Shown here: positions 53,192-61,448 of the stretch, piece by piece
Numbering within the stretch: the first letter of the stretch is position 1
Layout of the letters: each line of letters begins with the position of its first letter
Source of the DNA: Neoroseomonas soli
Lineage (GTDB): Bacteria > Pseudomonadota > Alphaproteobacteria > Acetobacterales > Acetobacteraceae
Length of the DNA stretch: 64,000 nt
Reading direction: 5' to 3'
NCBI RefSeq assembly: GCF_018129065.1
Contig: NZ_JAAEDM010000013.1
Span: forward strand, 23,667 to 87,666
Made by a program: the position numbers and the translations under genes
Notes under the pieces: generated by a model
What the model saw: the letters and a program-made list of their open reading frames with translations, nothing else
Told to the model about the DNA's origin: nothing
Databases searched by the model: none

Positions 53192-53195
53192 CCTT

Positions 53196-54758
53196 CTACC
53201 CTTCCCCCCGCTCCGCCAGCAGTCGCTTCACCTCGTTCTTCGGCACCTTCCCGTAGCCCGAGCGCGGCAGCGCATCCCACACCACGATCCGCGACGGCCA
53301 CTTGTAGCGCCCGAGGCGCCCGTCGAGATGCGCCATCACCGCCGCCGGGTCGATCGTCGCGCCATCCGCGGGAACGAGCACCGCAACCCCCGTCTCGCCC
53401 CATTTCTCGTGCGGCACGCCGACGACGCAGGCCTCGGCGACCGTGGGATGCGTCAGCAGCGCCTCCTCCACTTCCCGCGGGTACACGTTCGACCCGCCGG
53501 AGATGTACATGTCCGACTGCCGCCCGGTGATGTGCAGGAAGCCGCGCGCATCGAGGTGCCCGATATCCCCGGTGTGGAACCACCCGGCCGCGAAGGCCTT
53601 CGCCGTCGCCTCCTCATTGCCGAAATAGCCTGCCATGACGGCGGGGCCGCGCACGCAGATCTCGCCCGTCTCGCCGGCCGACAGCGGCCGGTTGGCCCCG
53701 TCCAGGATGGCGATCTCGATCCCCGTCCGCGGATAGCCGCAGGACCCGATCGGGAAGGCCGGATCATCCTCCAGGCTGTGCCACTCGGGCGGCAGGACGG
53801 TGATGTTCCCGGTCACCTCGCCGAGCCCGAAATACTGCACCAGGCATGGCCCGAGCTTGCGCAGCGCGTGCTTCTGGTCCTCCCGGTACATCGGCGCGCC
53901 GGCGTAGATGACGTGGCGCAGGCTGGCATGGTCGAACGCATCGACGCTCGCGTCGCGGCAAAGCGCGTTCAGGATCGTCGGCACGGTGAACATGTTGCTG
54001 ACGCGGTGCTTCTCCACCAGCCGCCACGCCTCCGGCACGTCGAGCCGTTCCCCCGGCAGCAGCACGGAAACCGCCCCGCGCGCCACCTGTGCCATGGCAT
54101 GGATGCCGGCCCCGTGGGAGAGCGGCGCCACCACCAGCGAGGCATCGCGATGCGTCAGCCCCGGCATCAGGTCCGCGATGTGGTTGGTCACCACGAAGGC
54201 GAGTTGCCCATGCGTCAGCGTTCCGCCCTTCGGCCGCCCCGTGGTGCCGGACGTGTAGAACAGCCAGGCCGGATGGTCGCGATCGACCGATTCCGTCCGC
54301 ATCACCGGCGCGGCGCTGCCCTCGGCCACGAGATCGTCCCAGGAGAGGCCCGCCCCCTCCCCGATCGCCACGTCCAGCATGCAGGCCGGGTTGCCCTCCC
54401 GCGCGGCGGTGCGGTGCTCGGGGAAGCCGGTGTCGAAGACATGCGCCCGGCAGCCGGCATTTCCGGCGAGGTAGGCGACCTCCGGCGGGCTCAGCCGGAA
54501 ATTGGTCGGCACCCAGACCGCGCCGATCAGCCAGCAGGCCCAGCCGGATTCGAAGATGGCATTGCCGTTGCGGGCATGGACCAGGACCCGGTCGCCCTTG
54601 GCGATCCCCCGTGCCCGCAGCGCCGCGGCCGCCGCCATGACCCGCGCCGCGAGCCCGCTCCAGTTCCATTCCCGGTCGCGCCAGACGAGCGCCGGCCGGT
54701 CCGGCAGGCGTCGCGCCGTCTGGAGCAACAGGCTCGCCAGGTTCGAGGTCGGGATCAT
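53196..54758 (-). CDS. AMP-forming acyl-CoA synthetase/ligase family protein
   Basis: 520 residues of the ANL superfamily. P-loop YTSGTTGRPKG (168-178), FGLGEVTGN (A5-type), GWFHTGDIGHLD and the C-terminal lysine motif GYGKVPKNE (Lys504) give a full adenylation/thioester-forming active site. It activates a carboxylate to acyl-AMP then acyl-CoA; the pocket cannot be read. The ATG giving MIPTSNL is chosen; sequence upstream in frame belongs to the divergent promoter. Divergent from the second TRAP operon by 147 bp, suggesting that the imported acid is activated by this enzyme. Confidence 0.87.
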   Translation of the reverse strand: MIPTSNLASLLLQTARRLPDRPALVWRDREWNWSGLAARVMAAAAALRARGIAKGDRVLVHARNGNAIFESGWACWLIGAVWVPTNFRLSPPEVAYLAGNAGCRAHVFDTGFPEHRTAAREGNPACMLDVAIGEGAGLSWDDLVAEGSAAPVMRTESVDRDHPAWLFYTSGTTGRPKGGTLTHGQLAFVVTNHIADLMPGLTHRDASLVVAPLSHGAGIHAMAQVARGAVSVLLPGERLDVPEAWRLVEKHRVSNMFTVPTILNALCRDASVDAFDHASLRHVIYAGAPMYREDQKHALRKLGPCLVQYFGLGEVTGNITVLPPEWHSLEDDPAFPIGSCGYPRTGIEIAILDGANRPLSAGETGEICVRGPAVMAGYFGNEEATAKAFAAGWFHTGDIGHLDARGFLHITGRQSDMYISGGSNVYPREVEEALLTHPTVAEACVVGVPHEKWGETGVAVLVPADGATIDPAAVMAHLDGRLGRYKWPSRIVVWDALPRSGYGKVPKNEVKRLLAERGEG

Positions 54759-54805
54759 TCGGTCGGTCCTCCAGCCACCTGATCTGCCGCGCCACACCGC
54801 GCACG

Positions 54806-54832
54806 GCAAGCGCACCCCGCTTGCGGCGCAAG
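54806..54832. promoter_or_regulatory. Overlapping palindromes in divergent spacer
   Basis: GCAAGCG/CGCTTGC (54806-54812, 54818-54824) shares its right arm with CTTGCG-G-CGCAAG (54820-54832). Two nested symmetric sites in the middle of a divergent promoter region look like an operator, for both the ligase gene and the TRAP operon. No regulator gene is adjacent. Confidence 0.35.
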
Positions 54833-54905
54833 GCCCAGCCGGGCCAGTCTTGCCGCCAAGCGCCCGCACGGGCGCACCAGAGGAACATCCAGGGAGCACC
54901 GCCAG

Positions 54906-55958
54906 ATGACCAGGACCATCACCGGCGCCAGCCGCCGCAGCCTCCTGCTGGGCACGGCCGGGGCCGGGCTTGCCCTGCCCCGCCTCGTCCGCGCCCAGGG
55001 GCAGTACCGGGCGGAATACAAGCTCTCGGTCGTCGGCAACCGCCCGATCCCCTTCGCCGAGGGCGCCTTCCAGTGGGCCGAGCTAGTGACCCAGCGCTCC
55101 GGCGGCCGGATCAACGTGAAGGTCTATCCCGGCAGCCAGCTCGTCGGCGGCGACCAGACGCGCGAACTGGTGGCGATGCGCCAGGGCGTGATCGACTTCG
55201 CCGTCTTCAGCACCATCAACATCGCCCCGCAGGTGCGCGAGGTCGGGCTCTTCCAGCTTCCCTTCCTGATGCCCGACCACCGAGCCTTCGACGCGGTGAT
55301 CCGCGGCGAGGTCGGCCGCGACATCTTCGGTGTGATGGAACGGCGCGAGGTGGTGCCCCTCGCCTGGGGCGAGAACGGCTTCCGCGAGATCTCTAACTCC
55401 AAGCGCGCCATCCGCACGCCGGAGGATCTGCGCGGCATGAAGATCCGCTTCGCGGCAGGGGCCATCTTCAACGACATCTACAACGCCCTCGGCGCCAACC
55501 CGGTGCAGATGTCCTTCGCGGACCTTCAGCCGGCGCTGTCCACGGGCGCGGTGGACGGGCAGGAGAACCCGATCAACCTCTTCCTCGCCTTCCGCATGGA
55601 CACGCTGGCGCAGAAGCACCTGACGGTGTGGAACTACGTCAACGACCCGCTGATCTTCACCCTCTCCCGCACCGTCTGGAACAGCTTCAGCGACGCCGAC
55701 AAGCAACTCGTGCGCGAATGCGCCGAGGAAGCGGGGCGCAACCAGATCGCGCTGACCCGGCACGGCCTCGGCCTCGACGGCGGCGATTCCTCGATGCGCG
55801 AACTGCGCAACCGCGGCGTCGAGGTGACGGTGCTCTCCACGCAGGAGAAGGCCGCCTTCGCCCGCGCCACGCGCCCGGTCTACGAAAAGTGGTCGCAGAC
55901 GGTCGGCGCCGACCTGGTCCGCAAGGCCGAGGCCGCCATCCGCGCCGCGACGGCCTGA
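54906..55958 (+). CDS. dctP: TRAP transporter substrate-binding protein (DctP)
   Basis: 350 residues. Export signal with SRRSLLLGTAGAGLALP and cleavage after VRAQ near residue 31. Mature landmarks are VKVYPGSQLVGG, GENGFREISN, the DLRGMKIR segment with the carboxylate-binding Arg, and a QMSFADLQPALSTGAVDGQENP ligand loop. GGGAG lies 11 nt upstream. It belongs to the DctP/SiaP family but differs strongly from the other DctP in this window, so the ligand is probably different. Confidence 0.9.
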   Translation: MTRTITGASRRSLLLGTAGAGLALPRLVRAQGQYRAEYKLSVVGNRPIPFAEGAFQWAELVTQRSGGRINVKVYPGSQLVGGDQTRELVAMRQGVIDFAVFSTINIAPQVREVGLFQLPFLMPDHRAFDAVIRGEVGRDIFGVMERREVVPLAWGENGFREISNSKRAIRTPEDLRGMKIRFAAGAIFNDIYNALGANPVQMSFADLQPALSTGAVDGQENPINLFLAFRMDTLAQKHLTVWNYVNDPLIFTLSRTVWNSFSDADKQLVRECAEEAGRNQIALTRHGLGLDGGDSSMRELRNRGVEVTVLSTQEKAAFARATRPVYEKWSQTVGADLVRKAEAAIRAATA

Positions 55959-55960
55959 GG

Positions 55961-56470
55961 GTGAGCGCCGAGCCCGACCCGACCGCGGAACGCGTCAACC
56001 CGCGCACGCGGGTCCCGCTCCGCGCCGAGGAAATGCTCATCGCGGCCGCCATGGCCGCGATGGCGCTGATCACCGCGGCCAACGTCGTCACGCGCTACCT
56101 GACCAACGTCTCCTTCGCCTTCACGGAGGAATACTCGGTCGCGCTGATGGTGGTGGTCGCGCTGCTCGGCACGGCGCTCGCCACGGCGACGGGACGGCAC
56201 ATCCGCATCGGCGTGCTGATCGACGAACGCTCCCCGGCCTTCCGGCGCAAGGCCGAGGCGGTCGCGATGGTGCTGACGATCGCCTGCTTCGGCATCCTCG
56301 CCTGGTACGGCACGCGCCTCGCCTACGACGAGTATCGCTTCGAGGTGCTGTCGAACGGGCTCGGCCATCCGAACTGGATCTACACGGGCTGGCTGCCGCT
56401 GCTCTCGCTCGTCGTCATCGGCCGCGCCGCCGGCCGGCTGGTGCGGGTGCTGCGCGGGGCGGAGGGCTGA
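55961..56470 (+). CDS. dctQ: TRAP transporter small permease subunit (DctQ)
   Basis: 169 residues, four membrane helices. Contains FTEEYSVALMVVVALLGTA and the RHIRIGVLID cytoplasmic turn, as in DctQ. The GTG start lies 2 nt after the dctP stop, and the frame upstream has no family match. Unusually charged, ~15-residue Arg/Glu-rich N-terminus precedes helix 1. Confidence 0.88.
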   Translation: MSAEPDPTAERVNPRTRVPLRAEEMLIAAAMAAMALITAANVVTRYLTNVSFAFTEEYSVALMVVVALLGTALATATGRHIRIGVLIDERSPAFRRKAEAVAMVLTIACFGILAWYGTRLAYDEYRFEVLSNGLGHPNWIYTGWLPLLSLVVIGRAAGRLVRVLRGAEG

Positions 56471-56474
56471 AGGC

Positions 56475-57761
56475 ATGATCGGCGCCACGCTCTTCGCGCT
56501 CTTCACCGTCATGCTGCTGGGCGGGGTGCCGATCGGCGTGGCGCTCGGCCTCGCGGGCGCGACGGCCATCGTGCTCGCGGACCAGTCCATCTTCGCCATG
56601 CCGACCAACGTCTATGCCGGCATCGCCAAGTATCCGCTCATCGCCATCCCGATGTTCGTGCTGGTCGGCAGCGTCTTCGACCGGACGGGCGTGGCGCTGC
56701 GCCTGGTGCGCTTCGCCACCGCCGTCGTCGGCGCCGGGCGCGGGGCGCTGGCCTCGGTCGCGGTGCTGGTGGCGATGGTGATCGGCGGGATATCCGGCTC
56801 AGGCCCTGCGACCTCGGCCGCCGTCGGTCAGGTGGTGACGCGCAGCATGGTGAAGGACGGCTACCCGCGGTCCTTCATCGCCAGCACGGTCGGCGCGGCG
56901 GCGGCGACGGACATCCTGATCCCGCCTTCCATCGCGTTCATCATCTATGCCGTGCTGGTGCCCGGCGTCTCGGTGCCGGCGATCTTCATGGCCGGCATGT
57001 TCCCGGGCATCCTCGCCGGCATCGCCATCATCGTGCCCATCGTCATCATCTCGATCATCAAGGATTTCGGCGGCAAGGCGCGCACCGAGGAACGCCTGCG
57101 CGTCTGGACCACCTTCAAGGAGGCGATCTGGGGCCTGATGGCGCCGGTGGTCATACTCGGCGCCATGCGCTCCGGCTTCGTCACGCCGACCGAGGCGGCG
57201 GTGCTGGCGGTCTTCTATGGCCTCTTCGTCGGCTTCGTGGTCTATCGGTCGCTGACCCTGCGCGACGTCTACGAGATGCTGGTCGAGGCGGGCGAGCTCT
57301 CCGCGGTGATCCTGATCGTGGTCGCGCTGGCGAGCGTCTTCGCCTGGTCCACCTCGACGCTGGGCATCGTGCAGCCGATCGCAACCTGGATCGTCGGCCT
57401 CGGCCTCGGGGAATACGGGACGATCGCCCTGCTGATGGTGGTGCTGATCGTCATCGGCATGTTCCTGGACGGCGTCTCGACCTTCCTGATCCTGCTGCCT
57501 GTGCTGATCCCGATCGCCAACAACTTCCACTGGGACCTGACCTGGTTCGGCGTGATCCTGACCATGAAGATCGCCATCGGCCAGTTCACCCCGCCCATGG
57601 CGGTGAACCTCATGGTTTCCTGCCGCATTGCCGGGGTCAGCATGGAATCCACCATCCCATGGGTGGTGTGGATGATCCTCGCGATGTTCGTCGCGCTGTC
57701 CCTCGTGGTGGTCTTCCCCGACATCGCGCTCTGGCTGCCGCGCGTGATGGGGCTCGGATGA
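56475..57761 (+). CDS. dctM: TRAP transporter large permease subunit (DctM)
   Basis: 428 residues, ~12 helices. DctM features are GGISGSGPATSAAVG, ILIPPSIAFIIYAVL and the second re-entrant GQFTPPMAVNLM loop. Begins 4 nt after dctQ. Together with DctP and DctQ it forms a complete ion-gradient-driven importer on the plus strand. A bidirectional hairpin closes the operon. Confidence 0.93.
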   Translation: MIGATLFALFTVMLLGGVPIGVALGLAGATAIVLADQSIFAMPTNVYAGIAKYPLIAIPMFVLVGSVFDRTGVALRLVRFATAVVGAGRGALASVAVLVAMVIGGISGSGPATSAAVGQVVTRSMVKDGYPRSFIASTVGAAAATDILIPPSIAFIIYAVLVPGVSVPAIFMAGMFPGILAGIAIIVPIVIISIIKDFGGKARTEERLRVWTTFKEAIWGLMAPVVILGAMRSGFVTPTEAAVLAVFYGLFVGFVVYRSLTLRDVYEMLVEAGELSAVILIVVALASVFAWSTSTLGIVQPIATWIVGLGLGEYGTIALLMVVLIVIGMFLDGVSTFLILLPVLIPIANNFHWDLTWFGVILTMKIAIGQFTPPMAVNLMVSCRIAGVSMESTIPWVVWMILAMFVALSLVVVFPDIALWLPRVMGLG

Positions 57762-57764
57762 AGA

Positions 57765-57789
57765 AGGGGCGGGCATCGCGCCCGCCCCT
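57765..57789. terminator. Bidirectional hairpin between dctM and peroxiredoxin gene
   Basis: Perfect 10-bp stem AGGGGCGGGC/GCCCGCCCCT with a 5-nt loop, filling most of a 37-nt convergent gap. It can serve both genes. Preceded on the plus strand by GAAGA, on the minus strand by GACAG, no long T run on either side. Confidence 0.6.
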
Positions 57790-57798
57790 GTCGGTGCC

Positions 57799-58461
57799 TC
57801 AGCCCTGCGGCTGCGGCACGATGCGGATGTAGGGCTTCGGTTCCTTCCAGCCCGCCGGGAAGAGCTTCTTCGCGTCGTCGTTGTTGACCGAGCCGGCGAT
57901 GATCACGTCCTGCCCATGCGTCCAGTTGGCCGGCGTCGCCACCTTGTGCTTCGAGGTGAGCTGAAGGCTGTCGAGCAGGCGCAGGATCTCGTCGAAGTTG
58001 CGCCCGGCCGTCATCGGGTAGGCGAGATACGCCTTCACCTGCTTGTCGGGCCCGATGAAGACGACGACGCGCACCGTCTGGTTGTTCGCCGCCGTGCGGC
58101 CTTCCGAGGTGGTCCCCGCATCCGACGGCAGCATGCCGTAGAGCTTGGACACTTCGAGGGAAGGATCACCGATCATCGGGTAGGTCACGGTGTGGCCCGT
58201 CACCTCCGCGATGTCGCCTTCCCAGCGCTTGTGGCTGTCCACCGGATCGACGCTGAGGCCGATGATCTTGGTGTTGCGCTTGTCGAATTCCGGCTTCAGC
58301 CCGGCCATGGTGCCGAGCTCGGTCGTGCAGACCGGGGTGAAGTCCTTCGGGTGGCTGAACAGGATGGCCCACGAATTGCCGATCCAGTCGTGGAAGCGGA
58401 TGCGGCCCTGGGTGGTCTCGGCTTCGAAGTCCGGTGCGGTCTGGCCGATCGCGATGCTCAT
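57799..58461 (-). CDS. 1-Cys peroxiredoxin (Prx6/AhpC-TSA family)
   Basis: 220 residues. The peroxidatic motif DFTPVCTTELG has Cys45; no resolving Cys is seen in the C-terminal domain, and the long C-terminus (HKVATPANW, WKEPKPYIRIVPQ) is that of Prx6-type enzymes. It reduces peroxides in the cytoplasm. AGGAGG precedes the ATG. Stands alone, tail-to-tail with the TRAP operon. Its 144-bp upstream spacer to the E1-beta stop holds the promoter but no gene. Confidence 0.92.
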   Translation of the reverse strand: MSIAIGQTAPDFEAETTQGRIRFHDWIGNSWAILFSHPKDFTPVCTTELGTMAGLKPEFDKRNTKIIGLSVDPVDSHKRWEGDIAEVTGHTVTYPMIGDPSLEVSKLYGMLPSDAGTTSEGRTAANNQTVRVVVFIGPDKQVKAYLAYPMTAGRNFDEILRLLDSLQLTSKHKVATPANWTHGQDVIIAGSVNNDDAKKLFPAGWKEPKPYIRIVPQPQG

Positions 58462-58605
58462 GGCATGTGCCTCCTGGGGGTTGGTGGCGCGCAGGCGAGC
58501 ATGCGCGGCACGGCGCATCAAGCCGAAGCATGCTATGCCATGCGCCGCCCGCGCCGGGGGCGGAGATTGCACCTCGATCCGATACGGGAGCAAGACATCG
58601 TCCGC

Positions 58606-59571
58606 TCAGCGCGCGGCGACGCGACGGACCGCGTCGGCGACGCGCGCGGGCGAGATCCGCATCGCATCCTCGAGCGGCGGGCTGAAGGGCACCGGGGCGC
58701 GCGGGGCGCCGAGCCGCTCCGCCGCGCGCAACCCAGCGGGCCCGAGCGCTTCCACCACCCGCGCAAGCACCTCCGCCCCGAAGCCCGACACCGTGACGGC
58801 CTCATGCACCACCAGCAACCGACCGGTCCGCCGCGCCGAGGCCACCACCGCTCCCTCGTCCCACGGCCAGAGGCTGCGCAGGTCGAAGACGTCGCAGGCG
58901 ATGCCGCTCTCGCGCACGCCCTGCTCGACGACGGGCACGCAGGCCGACCAGGTGACGATGGTCGCCGCGTCACCCTGCGCCGCCTGGCGTGCCACGCCGA
59001 AGGGCAGCGGCGCGACGTCGTCGGGCACCTCGCCCTCGGCGGTCCACAGGTTCTTGGGTTCGAGCAGCACCACCGGATCGTCACTGCGGATCGCGGCCTT
59101 GAGCAGACCCGCGGCATCGGCCGGCGTGCCGGGCGCGGCGACGACCAGCCCGGGGATGTGCGTGAGCCAGGCCTCCAGGCATTGGCTGTGCTGCGCCGCC
59201 GAGTTGCGCCACATGCCCTGCGGCATCCGCACCACCAGCGCCGCGCGCCCCTGCCCGCCGAACATGTAGCGGACCTTGGCGATCTGGCTCACCAGCTCGT
59301 CCATCGCGCAGAGGGTGAAGTCGGCGATGCGCATCTCGACCACCGGCCGCGTGCCGCACAGCGCGGCGCCGAGGCCAGCGCCCATGATCGTGCTCTCGCT
59401 GATCGGGGTGGAGACGATGCGCTCCGCGCCGAACTCCTGCGCCAGCCCCCTGTACTGGCCGAAGATGCCGCCCTGGACGAGATCCTCGCCCAGCGCCCAG
59501 ACCAGCGGGTCGCGGCGCATCTCCTCGGCCAGCGCGCGGCGGGCGGCCTCGGCGAAGGTCATGCGGGCCAT
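58606..59571 (-). CDS. 2-oxoacid (acetoin/pyruvate-type) dehydrogenase E1 beta
   Basis: 321 residues. Transketolase-like pyrimidine domain: GEDLVQGGIFGQYRGL, TPISESTIMGAGLGAA, PQGMWRNSAAQHSQ and the C-terminal DLRSLWPWDEGAV. The usual E1-beta Glu of the cofactor-activating motif is in ISESTIMG. It pairs with the alpha chain encoded just upstream (start overlaps its end by 13 nt) to decarboxylate a 2-oxoacid or acetoin. No E2 or E3 gene is in the window. Confidence 0.88.
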   Translation of the reverse strand: MARMTFAEAARRALAEEMRRDPLVWALGEDLVQGGIFGQYRGLAQEFGAERIVSTPISESTIMGAGLGAALCGTRPVVEMRIADFTLCAMDELVSQIAKVRYMFGGQGRAALVVRMPQGMWRNSAAQHSQCLEAWLTHIPGLVVAAPGTPADAAGLLKAAIRSDDPVVLLEPKNLWTAEGEVPDDVAPLPFGVARQAAQGDAATIVTWSACVPVVEQGVRESGIACDVFDLRSLWPWDEGAVVASARRTGRLLVVHEAVTVSGFGAEVLARVVEALGPAGLRAAERLGAPRAPVPFSPPLEDAMRISPARVADAVRRVAAR

Positions 59572-60548
59572 GCCGGCGCCCCTGAATCCTGCACGTCGCT
59601 GAAGGCGGCACCGAGGTCCGGCCAGGCTGCGGCCATGGCGGCAGCGCGGTGGCTGGCCATCTCGGCCTCGGCGTCCGCCTCGATGGCGGCGATTTCCGTG
59701 GCCGCGACGCCGGCCGCCTCCAGCGCGGCGCGAAGGCGTCCGATGCAGTCGCGGTCGCGTGCCGCGGCGGCCTCCTCCGCCGGTCGATAGGCGGCGGCAT
59801 CGGTGCCGGTGTGGCCTTCCCAGCGGTAGCATTTCGCGTGCAGGAACTGCGGCCCACCCCCGGCGCGGATGCGCGCGACGAGGTCCGCCGCGGCGCCATC
59901 CACGGCGAGCACGTCTTCCCCATCGACCACGGTCGCCGGCACGCCGCAGGCTTCGGCGCGCACCGCCGGCCCGCCGCCCGCCGTGACCGCGCTGTTGCGG
60001 GTGAAGGCGGCGAAGCCGTTGTCCTCGCAGACGAAGAGCACCGGCAGGCGGTACAGCGCCGCCCAGTTCATGCCTTCGAGGAACGGTCCGCGGTTCACCG
60101 CACCGTCGCCGAAGAAGCAGGCGACGATCGCTTCCTCCTGCTTCAGGCGGATCGCCTGCGCCGCGCCGCAGGCGATCGGGATGCCCGCGCCGACCACGCC
60201 ATTGGCCCCGAGCATCCCCACCGTGAAATCCGCGATGTGCATGGACCCGCCCTTGCCGCCGCAGCAGCCGCCGGCGCGGCCGTGCAATTCGAGCATCATC
60301 GCCCCCGCATCCGCACCCTTGGCGATCGCGTGCCCGTGCCCGCGATGGGTGCTGGTGATGCGGTCCGCCCGCCGCAGGTTGGCGCAGACGCCGACCGCCA
60401 CGCCCTCCTGCCCGATCGAGGGATGCACCACCCCCGGCGCCTCGCCGGCGCGCATTGCCGCCACCGCCTCGCGCTCGAAGGCCCGGATGCGCGCCATGTC
60501 GCGCAGCATCGCGATCCGCCGCGCCGTCTCGTTGGACGCGCCCGCCAT
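59559..60548 (-). CDS. 2-oxoacid (acetoin/pyruvate-type) dehydrogenase E1 alpha
   Basis: 329 residues. ThDP motif GDGAVNRGPFLEGMNWAALY...CEDN (147-176) is intact; before it come STHRGHGHAIAKG (66-78) and GKGGSMHIAD (98-107), conserved in E1 alpha. The phosphorylation-loop region GHTGTDAAAYRP is short as in bacterial acetoin-type enzymes. First gene of the E1 pair and divergent from the duplicated-domain gene 72 nt away. Confidence 0.88.
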   Translation of the reverse strand: MAGASNETARRIAMLRDMARIRAFEREAVAAMRAGEAPGVVHPSIGQEGVAVGVCANLRRADRITSTHRGHGHAIAKGADAGAMMLELHGRAGGCCGGKGGSMHIADFTVGMLGANGVVGAGIPIACGAAQAIRLKQEEAIVACFFGDGAVNRGPFLEGMNWAALYRLPVLFVCEDNGFAAFTRNSAVTAGGGPAVRAEACGVPATVVDGEDVLAVDGAAADLVARIRAGGGPQFLHAKCYRWEGHTGTDAAAYRPAEEAAAARDRDCIGRLRAALEAAGVAATEIAAIEADAEAEMASHRAAAMAAAWPDLGAAFSDVQDSGAPAWPA

Positions 60549-60620
60549 GCGAACCCCCTCCCCCCTTTTGCCGCGTCCTTCGCTGGGCTCTACTCCCGAG
60601 GAGGGAGAAGGAACGCCGCC

Positions 60621-61448
60621 ATGCTGGACCGGCTCATCGTCGTGGACAGCGTCACCCGGCTGGGGCCGGAGGCGCAAGGCCGCGTCATCGTCGGCGGGTC
60701 GCATGGCGGGATCTATGCGGCCTACCTGTCGGCCAAGGCGCGCGTGGCCGGCGTGCTGCTGAACGATGCCGGGCTCGGCCTGGATCGTGCGGGCATCGCG
60801 GGTCTGGACCATCTCGATCCGCTCGGCATTCCGGCCGCCTGCTGCTCCCACCGCAGCGCACGCATCGGGGACGGCTTCGACCTGCTCGGGCGCGGTATCG
60901 TCAGCCATGTGAACCGCGCCGCCGCCGCGCTCGGCATCGAAGCCGGCATGTGGTGCCGGGAAGCCGCGCGTCGGCTCGCCGCCGCGCCCGTGCCGGCGAT
61001 GGACGCCCCCGACAGCGTCGAATCCCGCTTTCCCATCGACCTGCCGGGCCTGAACCGCGCCCGCGCCTGCGCGATGGATTCCAATTCGCTGATGACGCCC
61101 GATGACGACGGCACCGTCGTCGTCACCGGCAGCCATGGCGGGCTGCTCGGCGGCAGACCGGAAAGCGCCGCGCGCGCCGCCGTCTTCGCCGCGCTCTACA
61201 ACGATGCCGATGGCGGCATCGACGGCGCGGGCTACACCCGGCTGCCGGCGCTCGATGCACGTGGCATCGCGGCGGCCACCTATTCCGCCTGGACGGCGCG
61301 CATCGGGGATGGACGGTCGGCCGTGGCCACCGGCATCGTCTCCGCCGTGAACAGGCGCGCCGCGTCGCTCGGGCTGAAGCCCGGCGGCACGGTGCGCGAC
61401 GCCGTCACCCTGCTTGCCGAAGCGATCGAGAAGGACCATCGCGCGTGA
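60621..61448 (+). CDS. Internally duplicated protein of unknown function
   Basis: 275 residues, soluble. Residues ~21-120 and ~164-270 are two copies of one domain. Shared points: GGSHGG (25-30) and TGSHGG (169-174), LLNDAG and LYNDAD, LDHLDPLGIPAA and LPALDARGIAAA, ARIGDG (80-85 and 226-231), then GIVSHVNRAAAALG and GIVSAVNRRAASLG, closing in an Arg-rich helix. The SHGG turn and the ARIGDG loop, repeated in both halves, look like paired ligand or metal sites. I do not recognise the family. GGAGAAGGAA precedes the ATG. The stop overlaps the GTG of the ThDP-enzyme gene, so it is tied to that enzyme and may process its substrate or product. Confidence 0.75.
   Translation: MLDRLIVVDSVTRLGPEAQGRVIVGGSHGGIYAAYLSAKARVAGVLLNDAGLGLDRAGIAGLDHLDPLGIPAACCSHRSARIGDGFDLLGRGIVSHVNRAAAALGIEAGMWCREAARRLAAAPVPAMDAPDSVESRFPIDLPGLNRARACAMDSNSLMTPDDDGTVVVTGSHGGLLGGRPESAARAAVFAALYNDADGGIDGAGYTRLPALDARGIAAATYSAWTARIGDGRSAVATGIVSAVNRRAASLGLKPGGTVRDAVTLLAEAIEKDHRA

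Noticed and set aside
59649..61448. A 599-codon frame that includes the duplicated-domain protein
   Set aside because: The first ~324 codons run opposite E1 alpha and show no domain; a good ribosome site and ATG lie at the start of the conserved part.
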